64,000 nucleotides of DNA from Pseudomonas fortuita (lineage in GTDB: Bacteria; Pseudomonadota; Gammaproteobacteria; Pseudomonadales; Pseudomonadaceae): NCBI RefSeq assembly GCF_026898135.2, contig NZ_CP114035.2, positions 3,575,501 to 3,639,500 on the forward strand, given 5' to 3'. How positions within the stretch are numbered: position 1 is the stretch's first letter; every line of letters begins with the position of its first letter. This document shows, one piece after another, positions 18,241 to 25,458 of the stretch. The notes below the pieces were generated by a model. It was not told the DNA's origin, made no database searches, and worked only from the letters and a program-made list of their open reading frames with translations. A program made the position numbers and the translations under genes.

Positions 18241-19095
18241 TTAGGCCTTCAAGCCTTGCTCAAAAAGGAGCGCTTCAAGTTCCCGCCGCTTCAGCAGTCC
18301 TCGTGCCTGAGGATCGTCCTTCCAGAGTCGTTTCATGTCACGAAACTTGGTTGGAATGGCGCCAAAATCGCGGTCTCGCATAAGTGCGTAGATCTCGCGC
18401 ATTTCGCGGCGACGATCCGACGTGCGAGAAAGACTGGCTCCACGGTTATAAATCAGTGAGACCAATGCACCGAAAGAGTCCAGATGGAGATGGCTGCAGT
18501 TCTTAAACGTATCCTCCGTCTGGCCAACCACATACCGAAGGTACGCATCGAACTGGGTATTTGATTCTGTCCAGCCAACCTTGTCGTCGCGGAGTTCTCT
18601 AGTCTTCTGTGATGCCGGTCTTCCTTTGGTTCCACAACACCTTGCGAGCCTGACGACTGTAGGCTCAGGCAGCAGCCGGGCCCAGTCCGATCGGAAGTTA
18701 GCTGCCGTGGTATACCCAAGATCGTATCCAATGCCGATGGTCACGCCCGACTCACCACCAGGCCAGATAGGGCTCTGGAGCTTGGAGCGGTAGTTGGCTT
18801 CGCTAGTCACCTCGCAAGCAACAATTAGGCTCCTGGCTGATGTCGAGATCTGCCGATCACTCGGGTGACCACGATACCCTCCCTGAGAGCGGGGCTGATC
18901 GCCCGGGTAGACCATGAATTTTTCGCGGTCTGCACCAGTGAAAGACAGGTCGTTTGAAGCAATGGCCTGGGCTAACTCTGTGTCAAAAGGGGTCGGCGCC
19001 GCTTGCGCTCGTCTTGTGGTCGCCCACGCCATAGCCCCTAGAAAAATCAGCATCTCACGCCGGCTCAAACCGAAGTGTTCGCGTTGATTCTCCAT
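18241..19095 (-). CDS. Tat-exported lysozyme-like muramidase (pesticin/T4-lysozyme type)
   Basis: 284 residues with a twin-arginine signal (LSRREMLIFLGAMAW, ending RAQAAPTP). The mature part contains the lysozyme core GGESGVTIGIGYDLGY (about 113-128), comparable to the TIGIGH strand of T4 lysozyme and pesticin. E95 (VACEVTS) is a candidate catalytic acid, and E115 and T119 fill the other active-site places. A FGALVSLIYNRG helix follows. It should cut the glycan strands of peptidoglycan in the periplasm. The ATG at 19095 has GGGAG upstream. It heads the unit with the CHAT protease. Confidence 0.75.
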   Translation of the reverse strand: MENQREHFGLSRREMLIFLGAMAWATTRRAQAAPTPFDTELAQAIASNDLSFTGADREKFMVYPGDQPRSQGGYRGHPSDRQISTSARSLIVACEVTSEANYRSKLQSPIWPGGESGVTIGIGYDLGYTTAANFRSDWARLLPEPTVVRLARCCGTKGRPASQKTRELRDDKVGWTESNTQFDAYLRYVVGQTEDTFKNCSHLHLDSFGALVSLIYNRGASLSRTSDRRREMREIYALMRDRDFGAIPTKFRDMKRLWKDDPQARGLLKRRELEALLFEQGLKA

Positions 19096-19621
19096 ACATT
19101 TCTCCCGAGAGCACAAATTGGCGGGGCAACCCCGTTTTATGAACGGTTGAGAAGCAGCCGACTATGGCTTTACAAATAGAGAATAGGAGATCCACGACGG
19201 TGAGGAGAGAGTTTGCACCATCACGGTCATGATGTGCCGGCACCGCTCACGATGAGCACACCAGCCTCTACGCAGAATGAATTCTCTGAGCATGTGCACA
19301 AGAACGCGAAGATTCCAAGGGACCTAACCTTTGTAATGGTAAACAGCTTCGCCCACTTTAGGCCGCTACCGCTAGATGCTAAGTGCAGATCGCCCATACA
19401 GCATCCGTTGAGCCGGTGGGCGGTAGTGTGGGAAGTCAGAAGCATGGGCGATCATACAGAGGATTAGACAATGACATGACCGCAGATCTGTGCCTGTGCG
19501 TTTCCCCGGCCGTACACCTCCGGAGGATTAGGCATTACTTACGCGGGAACGGACATGCCCGCACCCCGGCCTGGTGCGCACAATGCGCCGCCTCAACACT
19601 CAGCACTTAGCGAGGCATCAC
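19096..19621. other. Upstream region of lysozyme gene and adh fragment; no gene seen
   Basis: About 525 bases. It must carry the promoter of the lysozyme-CHAT unit (minus strand) and probably the old promoter of the truncated alcohol dehydrogenase (plus strand, with GCGAGG before its ATG). No protein family was recognised in any frame. Confidence 0.45.
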
Positions 19622-19774
19622 ATGTACACAGCTATCGGTTATGCCGGCCCAGTCGGCCACAGCTCCCCTCGCCCCATGACTTTCAACGGTCGCAGCTCAC
19701 GAGCTGACGACGTGGCCATCGAAATCCTGTATTGCCGCGTTTGCCACACCGGCATCCACTAAGCGCGCAAGGAG
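19622..19774 (+). pseudogene. N-terminal fragment of zinc alcohol dehydrogenase (AdhC/YahK type)
   Basis: Starting at ATG 19622, the translation begins MYTAIGYA and runs through RADDVAIEILYCRVCHTGIH, the N-terminus of NADP-dependent alcohol dehydrogenases with the zinc Cys/His. A TAA stop follows where the family has Gln, and the similarity continues for about five codons (A-R-K-E) before ending at the junction with IS66 sequence. The remaining 300 or so residues of the enzyme are gone. It is a dead fragment cut by transposon-mediated rearrangement. Confidence 0.75.
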
Positions 19775-19855
19775 CAGGCCATCTATGGATTTTCGAAAGT
19801 CCACCTGTTTGGGGTAGAGGTACACTTTTTCGACTTTGGCGTCGGGTCGCATCAT
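19775..19855 (-). mobile_element. IS66-family remnant, N-terminus of TnpB (Orf2)
   Basis: Minus-strand frame starting MMRPDAKVEKVYLYPKQVDF and continuing RKSIDGL matches the start of the IS66 accessory protein TnpB. The similarity stops after DGL, exactly where the adh fragment begins on the other strand. The rest of tnpB and tnpC is missing. Sequence to the right, up to the hairpin near 19981, may be leftover IS66 sequence too. Confidence 0.75.
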
Positions 19856-20218
19856 GGCGTGCGGGCTCCAGAAGATCGAGAGCACAGCACTAGGGACCAG
19901 CGAAGCGCTTTGAATGTGGCTTTCATGGAGCGTGTACTTTGCTCCAGGCTGGACGTGTCCGTCAGGAGCAAAAACAGCAGGCACAAAAAAACCACCTAAA
20001 AGGTGGTTTTTGTGCTTTCGCATATCCCAAGGCGAAACCAGCTCCTATGCTGACTCCTAACCAAGTGGCTTGTAACGAGATTGTAGGTGATTTGGATTCA
20101 TCCATCAAGGCCTAAGGCCTCAGTACGCGGCAGTAAAATTGGCGCATATAATGCCTCTAACTTCCGATTACTGTCATAACTGGAAGTCTATTGTCTTCAA
20201 AACTCTGGCTGGTATTTC
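19856..20218. other. Non-coding debris between IS66 fragment and degraded ORF
   Basis: About 360 bases with no supported gene apart from the hairpin at 19981-20015. Probably transposon-derived or rearranged sequence. Confidence 0.4.
19981..20015. terminator. Strong terminator-like hairpin
   Basis: GCACAAAAAAACCACCT, a three-base loop, then AGGTGGTTTTTGTGC: a near-perfect stem whose A- and T-rich ends would serve as terminator in both directions. Confidence 0.6.
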
Positions 20219-20639
20219 ATGGCGCGCGCACCCACACCCTTGTTCGAAACCTACGATAACTTTATCGAGCAAGACTTCAGTTTGCAGGGCTCATCGCTCG
20301 CCTGCGTCGCTTCCTTTTTGGATGAGTGTGAAGCTGCTTTGGAACCTGATCGTGGCTAGGCGGCGGTGCGTGCATTCATGCGCGCGTTTTCCGACAACGC
20401 GCAGGGCCGCGGGTGGTTACCAGTATGGAACTCTACAAGCCCACTGGGGGTATGGCAGTGAGCACGATGGTCAGCGATTTGAGGTAAACCTCTGTGAGCA
20501 CTGCTTTTTTCAGACCTTGGCGTACCTGAAGCAAGAGCGACGCGTTCAACAGCTGTTCAGTGATGAGCCGACTGCTGAGAGCGGTGATTTGGGCCTGGTT
20601 GCCCAGGACGATTACTTCCAGGACACGGGCTGCCGTTGA
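20219..20639 (+). pseudogene. Degraded ORF pair of unknown family
   Basis: From ATG 20219 one frame reads MARAPTPLFETYDNFIEQDF and on to EPDRG, then TAG, then AAVRAFMRAFSDNAQGRG, so the stop looks internal. A second frame carries the more gene-like GYQYGTLQAHWGYGSEHDG with LCEHCFFQTLAYLKQERR and ends at 20639. The two parts may be one frameshifted gene or two adjacent ones. The Cys-x-x-Cys segment suggests a small metal-binding protein. I do not recognise the family with confidence. Confidence 0.4.
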
Positions 20640-20895
20640 TAAATTGGCATCAATCAGCCAACGGAGAGGTTTCTGCGCATGCGGTTAGCAGACTCAACAA
20701 TGAGCGACCTGTTACCCAGGCTCTGCCTGGCCCCGCTCTTATAAGCGGACTTCCGGGTGTGCCTGTCACTTTGGGCATACGTCGACCACGACCAGCGTTG
20801 AAAATCCGAATTAGCGATGATCTGTCTCTCGGCGGGCAGACCAGAACTGGCTGGTGACATCCCCTCACCCTAATGCTTAAGGAGCGTCTTGCAGA

Positions 20896-21336
20896 ATGCG
20901 TGCAACTCCAAAGGTGAGGAACCTTTCCCGCCGAGAGGCCATTTTCCAGTCCAAGGCACAAGCCAGGGTCATAGCCAGCGGAGACTGGCTTACCTGGCCA
21001 GAGCTGAATGCCCTGTTGCCGGCGGTGGCTGAGCAACGCAGCGACGGCGCTCCTGACCGGTATTTAGACGGTGCGATCTTCTCTATCAACTACGAGGGTG
21101 TGGAGTACTTTCCACGTTTCGCCATCGAAGCACGCACCTTGGCCATTGCGGCCCAGGGAATGCAGCGCGTCATCGCTGTGCTGGCCACCAGGGTGAATGG
21201 CTGGGGCATGGCTTTATGGTTCGAATCGTCCAATTCGTATTTGGGGGGTAAGCTGCCGAAGGACTTCATATCCTCCGAGCCCGACGCGGTTGTTCAAGCC
21301 GCACAGGAGGAGATAGATGGGGTCTCGCATGGCTAG
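20896..21336 (+). CDS. DUF2384-like (MbcA/ParS/Xre toxin-binding) protein
   Basis: 146 residues. The C-terminal 50 residues resemble the antitoxin toxin-binding domain: ALWFESSNSYLGGKLPKDF followed by an acidic helix (EPDAVVQAAQEEID), like the W-x-x-N-x-x-LGG-x-x-P pattern of the Xre/MbcA/ParS family. The N-terminal part (NLSRREAIFQSKAQARVIAS, then GDWLTWPELNALL) is shaped like a small helical DNA-binding region. AAGGAG precedes the ATG. No RES-type toxin gene is adjacent, so it is an orphan or a solitary regulator. Confidence 0.55.
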   Translation: MRATPKVRNLSRREAIFQSKAQARVIASGDWLTWPELNALLPAVAEQRSDGAPDRYLDGAIFSINYEGVEYFPRFAIEARTLAIAAQGMQRVIAVLATRVNGWGMALWFESSNSYLGGKLPKDFISSEPDAVVQAAQEEIDGVSHG

Positions 21337-21690
21337 CGCTGCTCGTGGCTAGGCCCATCCTCGCGCCTCGCTCGCTATACCCGAGAGACAAAACAGCATT
21401 ATTTAGCTATGCCCTCCTCCATCCAGGCTCCCTGCCTGCAGCCTTTCGCCAGTGCTAGTCAGGAATCCTCCACGATTCTCGATACGGTCGCCTGTACAAG
21501 CCAATTGAAAAACGGAGAGCAGCGGCGGTGGCCATAGGCATTTGAATGTAGAAGGGGTCACCTTAGCCATGGAATGATCTACGCATGGCTACGCTGCTCC
21601 CCGAAGCTGGTTCTCAGTGAGCAGCGCGATAGTAGTCGATTCAGGATGGCATGAACACTATAGCGCTCATTTTGGGCATTGGATCGACTT
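21337..21690. other. Intergenic region containing one arm of an inverted repeat
   Basis: About 350 bases between the DUF2384-like gene and the 3' end of the XRE gene. No gene is supported. It contains the 13-base repeat arm at 21651-21663. Confidence 0.45.
21651..21663 (+). repeat. Inverted repeat arm flanking the XRE gene (left copy)
   Basis: ATGAACACTATAG at 21651-21663 recurs as its exact reverse complement at 22023-22035. The two copies bracket the XRE regulator gene, about 30-60 bases outside it on each side. They could be operators of that regulator or boundaries of a small duplicated segment. Confidence 0.5.
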
Positions 21691-21966
21691 TCAAGGCTTG
21701 AGCGCTTCCTTTTTCACCTGCTTGATCAGCCCGTCGAAGCCCACATCGGGATCTTGGATAAGGTATGCAGACACGATGAGGCTGAGTGGGTGGATACCCA
21801 TGCGGCCGGCCAGCTCTTCAATTTTTTGAATCGTCGGCGACTTGAGTCCGCGTTCGAGTGAGCTCACGTAGGTTCGGCTACTGACTACGGCGAAATCTTC
21901 CTGGGTCAGGTCGTGAAGAATGCGCATGCGCCGCAGTGCCTCACCCAGGGATTCACGGATTTCCAT
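21691..21966 (-). CDS. XRE-family helix-turn-helix regulator
   Basis: 91 residues if started at ATG 21966. A single HTH_3 domain spans about residues 10-62 (LRRMRILHDLTQEDFAVVSS, then TYVSSLERGLKSPTI and ELAGRMGIHPLSL). Three consecutive ATG codons occur; the third is best spaced from AGAGG. A 10-base perfect palindrome covers the ribosome site, which suggests autoregulation by operator or by RNA hairpin. It is transcribed leftwards, divergent from the hypothetical gene at 22097. Such small XRE proteins control phage-like or island genes. Confidence 0.85.
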   Translation of the reverse strand: MEIRESLGEALRRMRILHDLTQEDFAVVSSRTYVSSLERGLKSPTIQKIEELAGRMGIHPLSLIVSAYLIQDPDVGFDGLIKQVKKEALKP

Positions 21967-21992
21967 CATCATTCCTCTGAAAAGGAATGATG
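21967..21992. promoter_or_regulatory. Palindrome over the XRE gene start
   Basis: CATCATTCCT and AGGAATGATG are perfect 10-base inverted arms with a six-base loop, overlapping start codons and ribosome binding site. A second palindrome, CTATCG-AACA-CGATAG, lies at 21998-22013. Both are candidate operators; in the mRNA the first would mask the ribosome site. Confidence 0.5.
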
Positions 21993-22022
21993 AAGCGCTA
22001 TCGAACACGATAGGGCTACAAT

Positions 22023-22035
22023 CTATAGTGTTCAT
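22023..22035 (-). repeat. Inverted repeat arm flanking the XRE gene (right copy)
   Basis: CTATAGTGTTCAT, the exact reverse complement of the copy at 21651-21663, upstream of the XRE start and within its probable promoter region. Confidence 0.5.
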
Positions 22036-22096
22036 TGTGGGATAATTTGAGGTTTCCAGCCCTGGTGGCCGTTCGCCAAGGGGTATACAGCGCTCA

Positions 22097-22570
22097 GTGG
22101 AGCCCGTTTTGATCTATTTGTCCGAATCTCACACCCGTACTGTCCGTACAGGTTCTTATTGTGAAATTGAGGGGATGTGCTTTTGGGTAACCTTGCGGTC
22201 GCTTTTCAACGATGAGAGCGAGCGAGCAGCTGTTGTGGAAGATGCCTACGAACTCAACGTTTTCCTCACCCAGGCAACGGGCGTCGAGATCGCGCAGGTG
22301 CAAATGCTATGCCCTCCATCCATCAGCGGACGTCCGCACTGGAGCCTGGAAGAGCTTCGTAAGATTGTGATTCACCGTGGGCTTGAGTGCTCGCAAAGCG
22401 CGGTGATTTACGAGACTGCGGTGGCCACCTACAAATTAGGAGATCTCGACTTACGCCTGCGGAAACGGTCACATGCGTTGTACTCGGCGCGAACCCTGAA
22501 AGCGCGAACGACCTGCGTGGCCCTTCCACCTAAACCTGCTGACGAACCGCAGTTGTACGCACACTTTTGA
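22097..22570 (+). CDS. Hypothetical protein
   Basis: 157 residues if started at GTG 22097, which has AAGGGG upstream. No family was recognised. The N-terminal half is mixed alpha/beta (VLIYLSESHTRTVRTGSYCE, EIAQVQMLCPP). The C-terminal half is basic (LDLRLRKRSHALYSARTLKA), so nucleic acid contact is possible. It lies between the XRE regulator (divergent) and the sirtuin gene (same strand, 190 bases downstream). Confidence 0.5.
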   Translation: MEPVLIYLSESHTRTVRTGSYCEIEGMCFWVTLRSLFNDESERAAVVEDAYELNVFLTQATGVEIAQVQMLCPPSISGRPHWSLEELRKIVIHRGLECSQSAVIYETAVATYKLGDLDLRLRKRSHALYSARTLKARTTCVALPPKPADEPQLYAHF

Positions 22571-22761
22571 TGCAGAAGCGCACACCGTCATTGGCCGATA
22601 AAACCCCACTGGAATGCGGTTTGGGTTCTGCGAGTGCGAGCCTGGCTATTTCGGCACGAGGCGCCCGTCACAACTGTGCACTTAATAAAGTCAATTCCGA
22701 TGCCGCTCGCGGCCGTTATCCTGACAGATCTCTCTGCCCCGCGTTAGGCTGATGAATACCC

Positions 22762-23520
22762 ATGGACAACCTAGCAAAAGCCGCTGAGGCACTGCGGTCC
22801 GCGCAACATATCATGGTGTTTACCGGCGCTGGCGTTTCTGCCGGCAGCGGGATTCCGACTTTCCGCGACGAGCTGACCGGGTTGTGGGAGCGCCAAGACC
22901 CGCAGCGTTTAGAAACGGCGCAGGCATTCCGCGAAAATCCGGCGCTGGTTTGGGGCTGGTACCTATGGCGGCGCCAGCAAGTAATGCAAGCCAAGCCTAA
23001 TGCGGCACATCAGGCGATCCATCGGTTATCTGGCAGCGGCCGGAGTGTCACCGTGGTCACTCAGAATATTGATGATTTGCACGAGCGGGCAGGTAATCAG
23101 GAGGTGCTTCATCTCCATGGCAGCCTGATGCGCCCCAAGTGTTTCGCCTGTCATCGATTCGTCGTGGAACCGCTGGTGTTTCCGATTATTCCAGCGGAAG
23201 GCGCTTTGATAGAACCGCCCCGCTGCCGCCGATGCAACGGCCGCTTGCGTCCAGCTATCGTGTGGTTTGGTGAGTACCTCCCGCCAGGTGTATGGAAAGC
23301 CGCCAGCCAAGCAGCACGACAGTGTGACATCCTGCTTTCTATCGGGACTTCCGGTGTGGTCAGGCCTGCTGCTGACTTACCAGATATCGCCTTAGCGTCT
23401 GGTGCAGTGGTCATACACGTCAATAACGTAGATGTATCCATGAATGGGCCGAACGAGATCATGCTGATAGGCCCTGCTGAGAAAATACTGCCACAGCTGA
23501 TTGCTCTGGCGTTGACATGA
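22762..23520 (+). CDS. SIR2-family NAD-dependent deacylase (sirtuin)
   Basis: 252 residues, full family length. Motifs seen: GAGVSAGSGIPTFR (22-35) for NAD binding, TQNIDDLH (100-107), the catalytic H119 in LHLHGS, and four zinc cysteines C127, C130, C155 and C158 (KCFAC, CRRC). The C-terminus has the GTSGVV and HVNN segments of CobB-like deacylases. It should remove acyl groups from lysines using NAD, or act as an NAD-consuming enzyme. Its setting between an island regulator and an insertion sequence marks it as accessory, but the sequence is of the housekeeping CobB type rather than a SIR2 defence effector. Confidence 0.9.
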   Translation: MDNLAKAAEALRSAQHIMVFTGAGVSAGSGIPTFRDELTGLWERQDPQRLETAQAFRENPALVWGWYLWRRQQVMQAKPNAAHQAIHRLSGSGRSVTVVTQNIDDLHERAGNQEVLHLHGSLMRPKCFACHRFVVEPLVFPIIPAEGALIEPPRCRRCNGRLRPAIVWFGEYLPPGVWKAASQAARQCDILLSIGTSGVVRPAADLPDIALASGAVVIHVNNVDVSMNGPNEIMLIGPAEKILPQLIALALT

Positions 23521-23589
23521 CCATCCACTACCCGGGCAAGGAGAAAGCTTTGAAACGCTCTAAACCTTTATAACTAGCTGTGCAAAGGA

Positions 23590-24446
23590 CTAGGCTCTGT
23601 ACGAAAAAAGATGTCGCAAACACTGCATGGAACAAGCCAACGAGACCATAGCTGCATAGCTTTTCGCGAGCTTGTCGAAGCGTGTCACGATACGGCGGTT
23701 CTCTTTCAGCCAGCCAAACATCCGTTCGATGATGTTGCGCTGTCGGTACTTGGGCCGATCAAACAGCCTGGGTAAGCCAGGCTTGGTTTTGCGCTTCATT
23801 GATCGCAGCGGGATGACGGGCTGCATTCGATACTGATCGCAGTAGCGGCGTAGCGCTTCGGCGTCGTATCCCTTGTCAGCAAGCAGCCATTTACAGCGCT
23901 TGCGCGGGCGGCCTCGTTGGCTCGACGGAATGCGGACTTCGTCCAGCAGTGGCTGGGCATAGCTGATGTCACTGGCTTGACCGCCAGAGAGGAGAAAGCG
24001 CAACGGTGTCCCGTTGGCGTCGCAGAGCATGTGGTTTTTGGTCGTCAGACCACCGCGACTGCGCCCTAGAGCGTGATCGGCAGGCTCGTCAGGCCCCCTT
24101 TTTTCCCGGCGCCAGATGAGGCTCGGGTTGCGCGCACTGCGGTTGAATCGATCATCCAGGTTTGCAGATCGATCAAGCCCTGTTCATTCAATCTCAGGTG
24201 CAGACGTTTGAGCATCTGATCGAACGTGCCCTGATTTCGCCAGCCCCGAAACCGTTGATACACCGTTGACCATGGGCCGAAGCGCTCCGGCATATCTCGC
24301 CACGCAGCACCCGAGCAGAGTACCCAGAGCACGCCGTCGAGCATCAGCCGGTCGCTCAGGCGCGGGCGCCCTCGGCCATGGGTTTCGATGAAGAGATCGG
24401 ACACCACCTCCCAGGCCTCGTCCGAGAGTTCGTAACGCTTTGCCAT
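23590..24446 (-). CDS. IS5-family (IS427-type) transposase, two frames joined by programmed frameshift
   Basis: OrfA (24446-24066) starts MAKRYELSDEAWEVVSDLF and has the first catalytic Asp in TWMIDSTAVRA. OrfB, ending at 23590, carries HMLCDANGTPLRF, LLADKGYDAEALR and the YREK-type segment RNIIERMFGWLKENRRI. The frames meet at a slippery A6G5 run on the coding strand (GGAAAAAAGGGGG, near 24095-24107), where a shift restores GAGKKGGPDEPADHALGRSRGG. The stop codon TAG uses the last bases of the inverted repeat and flank. AAGGAA precedes ATG 24446. The enzyme looks intact, so the element may be active. Confidence 0.88.
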
Positions 24447-24539
24447 CACAGGATTCCTTTCCGTTGATGACGGGGGACTCTACAAAATCTCAGCGTTCGA
24501 GGGGCGGCGATTGGGTTTCTCGGGATTTCGTACAGAGCC
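23593..24539. mobile_element. Complete IS5-family (IS427 group) insertion sequence
   Basis: 947 bases bounded by inverted repeats GGCTCTGTACGAAA (23593-23606, and its complement ending at 24539). A TA dinucleotide flanks both sides (23591-23592 and 24540-24541), the target duplication typical of IS427-like elements. It separates the sirtuin gene from the mvaT region. Confidence 0.88.
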
Positions 24540-24541
24540 TA

Positions 24542-25026
24542 AGTTCAGGGATAACCCTGAAGCCAATTCACCCGTTTTTCGACATCAGGCTGACTTAGTG
24601 CTGCCTTGAGTAAGGCTGGTGTGAGAAGCCTTAGCACACTATAGTCCGCCTGGCCCTAGAGGCTGATGGGTTCGTATGGATTTGCAATGTGCAAATTCTG
24701 CACATTACTCCCTTCTCGACAATTTGAAAGCGGGCATGCTCATTCCACCATTCACCAGACTCGTGCGTTAAACGTCCGGCGGGTATCTGTGGCTCAGGCA
24801 ATAGTCGATTACACAAAAGAGTAAATACGGCAATACCGATACTGACAGGGACAACGAACAGCGGAGCTCCTGTCACATCGGAGCTCTGGTATCCTTGGCG
24901 AAGCTGGACTCATGGATAACCAAATTCAGTACGACCCTCCATAGTTCAGGTATAGAACCTAGCACCGCATCACGCTGGATGACGCTCGTCATGTATAGTG
25001 ATTCACTCCCATGGTAGAGGTGCAAA
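24542..25026. other. Region between IS and mvaT-like gene
   Basis: About 485 bases. A palindrome TTCAGGG-ATAA-CCCTGAA lies at 24544-24561. A minus-strand frame (24876-24631, GTG start, 81 residues) has a hydrophobic N-terminus but no clear ribosome site and no recognised family, so it is only possibly a gene. The mvaT promoter should lie near 24980-25015, with a TATAGTGAT-like -10. Confidence 0.4.
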
Positions 25027-25389
25027 ATGTCCCGTCTCGCAGAATTTAGGAAACTCGAACAACAATTGGCCCAGCAGCTCGCCGAGCTTGAAAGCCTCAA
25101 GAATGATGACGGTCTCAAGGTGGAAATCGAGTTTGAGACCAAACTTCGTGGCCTGCTGGGCGAGTACGGCTTCAGCCTGCGCAATGTGATTGACCTGCTG
25201 GATCCGGAAGCCTCACGCCGCTCTGCCCCAACGGTAGAGAAGGCTAGCCGAAAGCCTCGCCAGCTCAAAATCTACAAAAACCCCCACACCGGTGAGCGCG
25301 TCGAGACCAAGGGCGGCAACCACAAAACCTTGAAAGAGTGGAAATCCCAGTACGGTGCAGAAACCGTTGAATCCTGGGCTTCCCACTGA
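25027..25389 (+). CDS. MvaT/Tur-family H-NS-like silencer
   Basis: 120 residues. The N-terminal coiled-coil dimerisation helix (SRLAEFRKLEQQLAQQLAEL) and the C-terminal DNA-binding domain (LKIYKNPHTGERVETKGGNH, then KTLKEWKSQYGAETVESW) are typical of MvaT proteins, the Pseudomonas functional analogue of H-NS that silences AT-rich foreign DNA. AGAGGT precedes the ATG. It sits inside accessory DNA, so it is probably an island-borne paralogue that joins the resident MvaT/TurA-TurB pool and tempers the island and the AT-rich toxin-like gene nearby. Confidence 0.93.
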   Translation: MSRLAEFRKLEQQLAQQLAELESLKNDDGLKVEIEFETKLRGLLGEYGFSLRNVIDLLDPEASRRSAPTVEKASRKPRQLKIYKNPHTGERVETKGGNHKTLKEWKSQYGAETVESWASH

Positions 25390-25424
25390 GCTCCTAAGCG
25401 GTAGTCTGGTCATCTAGATAGCAT

Positions 25425-25444
25425 GGGCGGCAATATTGCTGCCC
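25425..25444. terminator. Terminator-like hairpin after mvaT-like gene
   Basis: GGGCGGCAAT and ATTGCTGCCC form a near-perfect stem just after the mvaT-like stop and before the end of the convergent JetD-like gene; TTGTT follows. Confidence 0.5.
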
Positions 25445-25458
25445 TTGTTCCTCGCCTT

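Noticed and set aside
22762..23520. SIR2 gene as a defence effector such as Thoeris ThsA or DSR
   Set aside because: Length, zinc cysteines and motifs fit a CobB-type deacylase, and no TIR, Argonaute or similar partner is adjacent.
24631..24876. 81-codon minus-strand frame with hydrophobic N-terminus
   Set aside because: GTG start without a clear ribosome site and no recognised family; kept only as a note in the intergenic entry.
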